Shown here: positions 62,251 through 64,000 of the stretch, piece by piece
Position numbering within the stretch: the first letter of the stretch is position 1
How the letters are laid out: every line of letters begins with the position of its first letter
Assembly (NCBI RefSeq): GCF_001411555.2
Contig: NC_049915.1
Coordinates: forward strand, 16,072,640 to 16,136,639
Source: Juglans regia
Taxonomy: Eukaryota > Streptophyta > Magnoliopsida > Fagales > Juglandaceae
Reading direction: 5' to 3'
Length of the DNA: 64,000 nt
Notes under the pieces: generated by a model
Seen by the model: the letters and a program-made list of their open reading frames with translations, nothing else
What the model was told of the DNA's origin: nothing
The model's database searches: none
Program-made: the position numbers and the translations under genes

Positions 62251-63425
62251 AGGCAATATGCTTTGTTTAAATATTCCTGACCAAACATCAAGGCTCAGGC
62301 ATTCTATGTTGTCTAAATAAATCAGTAATCGACCATGTATTTGTAACAATGTCTCATGGTCACGCAAGCACGTCATGTTCAAGTCATGTTATGTTCATGT
62401 CAAGTTATGTTATTTTCAAGTCAACTCATGCCACATTAGGTTGAAATCATGTCATGCATGTTCAAGTCCATTTCATGAAATATACATGTCATTTATTGTC
62501 AAGCATGCCTATTCATGCTATTGGTAGCTCGGAAACTTTACTTGCTGAGATTTTGAAAATCTCACTTGACGGTCCTAACTAAACTTCCCTCGTTAATAGT
62601 AGGAGCTGTGCTAAGTCTAATGGAGCACCATGTCCCAGATTGGATGGCGTCGAGTAGATCAAGGACGAACCTCGAAGAATAATGGGGATGATACTTCAAT
62701 TTTTTAATGTGGTTTTGGCACTAAGAAACGAGCTACGTGAGTGACTTGTCATATAAACTAGATTTCTTTTAGTCTATAACTAAGGAGTTCCAACTCCAGT
62801 ACAATGTTTATTTACTTTGAAAATTGGTTGGACTAATGATATTACTTTTGAGTGTGCTTATATGAATGAAACATAAGGATATGTTGGGATTAGTATTCTG
62901 ATACATCGTGTTTTGCTCATAGAAGAAAAAATTATCCGCTGCAAATAATGCATAGTGTTAAATGCATGCTAGGTGCACTGCATTCTTAATTGTCATGAAA
63001 TGGGGTATGTGATCTTGTGTTACATGTTCCGACGCGTCAAGCTCTGTCAGATCTTAAGTGAAGTTTGGGGGTGTCACATGATTGAAGTTGCTTGATGGTT
63101 GAAGAGTATTGATTTTTAACCATAAGGTTAAACTTAACAAATATTCCATAGACTTAAAATTTTTTGTAAAGGGTACAACCATGTCCACCTGGAAAAGTCA
63201 TCAACGAATATTACATGACATTTGCACCCACTCATTGAAAGTATAACAGAGGTTCAAATGTTTGTATGGATTAATTGAAGAGGGGAAGTAGAGGTGCGAG
63301 AAGAAGTAGAAAATGGTAATCTTTTTCCTTTGCTTAATTGAAAATAATCATAAAGAGCATTTTTATTAAGATCATTGCTTGAAACAGGGAGCTTATTTTG
63401 GTTAATAACATGAAAGATTACACTA

Positions 63426-63570
63426 GTTTGGGTAACTACTATTCATTATTTTGTTACTATTTTTTACATACTTTTCATTACTATTCACTATTATTAAATA
63501 TTCTATCATTACTTTTTCACTACTATTTACAGAATATCTAATATCACCTCACTACCTAAACACAACCTGC
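63426..63570. mobile_element. MITE of the GTTTGGGTAGT family inside the copia element
   Basis: Ends AGTTTGGGTAACTA and ACTACCTAAACACA are near-inverse. The interior has TACTATTCACTATTATT words. It separates RLGHSSID from NQNKLPVSS of the copia polyprotein. Confidence 0.65.
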
Positions 63571-63710
63571 ATCAATGGAAGAGTGTCCTAATCTAGAGTT
63601 TCAAATTTTTGAAAAAGTCTTGATGCCAAGTAAAGCCACCAAGCCACGCCATCGCTTTTCAGCAGTCTTATGAAATCGCAAAGGATAGAGATCATTCTCA
63701 CTCTTGCCCT

Positions 63711-64000
63711 TAGGGGTGTAAATTCAAACCGGAAAACCGGACCGAACCAGACCGGTTTTACTGGTTTTGAACTGGTCCGGTCCAGAACTGGTTTTTAAAA
63801 CGTAAAAACCGGCTGGTTCCGGTCCGGTTCCGGTTCCGGAATTTTTTAGACCGGACCGGACCGGTTGATTAAAAAAAATAAAAAATAATATTTTTATATA
63901 TAAGTTTTATACAAAATATTTTTTATATATTAAATATTAATATATATAAGTTTTATATATAATGTATAATTATAAATTTTTATGTGAAATTTTATATATA
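63711..64000. mobile_element. hAT-like element, second copy of the 3223 family, cut by the window edge
   Basis: It starts TAGGGGTGTAAATTCAAACC and continues colinearly with the inverse of the right half of the element at 3223-3943, through the CCGGTCCGG array into the A/T-rich centre. It is therefore in opposite orientation to the first copy. The other end is outside the window. Confidence 0.85.

Larger units (their letters stand above)
58945..63082 (+). mobile_element. Large gypsy-LTR-like insertion (about 4.1 kb) inside the copia element
   Basis: The copia integrase text stops near 58945 and resumes near 63082. The right end GGGGGTGTCACA is a typical LTR terminus. A CTATAAATAC TATA-like box lies near 59427, tandem repeats at 61745-62250, and ACTTGCTGAGATTTTG near 62540, all arranged as in the LTR at 48332. 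No Gag or Pol was seen. The left edge and target duplication could not be fixed, and 4.1 kb is long for an LTR, so other pieces may be included. Confidence 0.5.
55800..63710 (-). mobile_element. Decayed Ty1-copia element broken by several insertions
   Basis: Reading the minus strand leftwards: gag-pre-integrase RLGHSSID near 63590; LYDYFQLSKGKRLPFS and VIFVDDFSRWTWLYP at 63360-63170; integrase LDGGGEYASSYFQAF near 58940; AFQTAVY near 58745; PIPTLNHLS near 58430; RT near 57400-57110 (VCKLHKSIYGLEQAP) and 56890-56640 (HVVGALKYCTITHPDI); RNase H ending CSSTETEYR near 56370. A purine tract then precedes the 3' LTR, whose inner edge is at 56032 (TGTTAGTATAG); the outer edge is unclear. Insertions at 57616, 58451, 58945 and 63426 split it. 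Many stops; dead. Confidence 0.88.

Overview
The window is nuclear DNA from a plant. It has split genes with GT-AG introns, A/T-rich introns, plant-specific gene families (a tau-class glutathione transferase, SABATH methyltransferases, a CYP88-type P450) and dense plant transposable elements. Codon use and the miniature-transposon families suggest a woody eudicot, perhaps Fagales. That taxon is an inference from memory; no search was run.

Layout. (1) 501-2228, + strand: last five exons of a CYP88-type cytochrome P450; its 5' part lies outside the window. (2) 2229-9600: a transposon graveyard with a hAT-like element with an 8-bp target duplication, a truncated MITE and a minus-strand gypsy-type LTR with an internal minisatellite. 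(3) 9714-11066, +: a complete two-exon tau glutathione S-transferase. (4) 12042-25936, minus strand: a tandem cluster of three SABATH carboxyl methyltransferase genes. Copies 1 and 2 are intact three-exon genes of 363 codons each. Copy 3 is a pseudogene with several independent lesions. Copy 1 carries a Ty1-copia element in its first intron, and a LINE lies downstream of copy 2. Copy 2 is a mosaic: its 5' part matches copy 1 and its 3' part matches copy 3, as expected from unequal crossing-over. (5) 28489-52797, minus strand: a complete 18-exon gene for translation termination factor eRF3 (519 codons). About 24 kb encode only 1.56 kb of message, because its introns hold at least eight L1-type LINE fragments in both orientations, one SINE, a solo LTR and MITEs. 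Several retain target-site duplications and one LINE is nested inside another. (6) 52798-64000: no host gene recognised. A hAT-like element is followed by a decayed minus-strand copia element that has been split by a LINE, two MITEs and a large LTR-like insertion. A second copy of the first hAT-like family runs off the right edge.

The host genes are not a pathway. They are a P450 tail, a detoxification enzyme, a specialised-metabolism methyltransferase cluster and a housekeeping translation factor. The most informative content is genome dynamics: a methyltransferase cluster caught in recombination and decay, a housekeeping gene inflated by layered retrotransposons, and three gypsy-type LTRs that each carry a different tandem repeat in a comparable place. 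I saw no CRISPR array, rRNA gene or tRNA gene, and nothing I could defend as a wholly new biochemical system.
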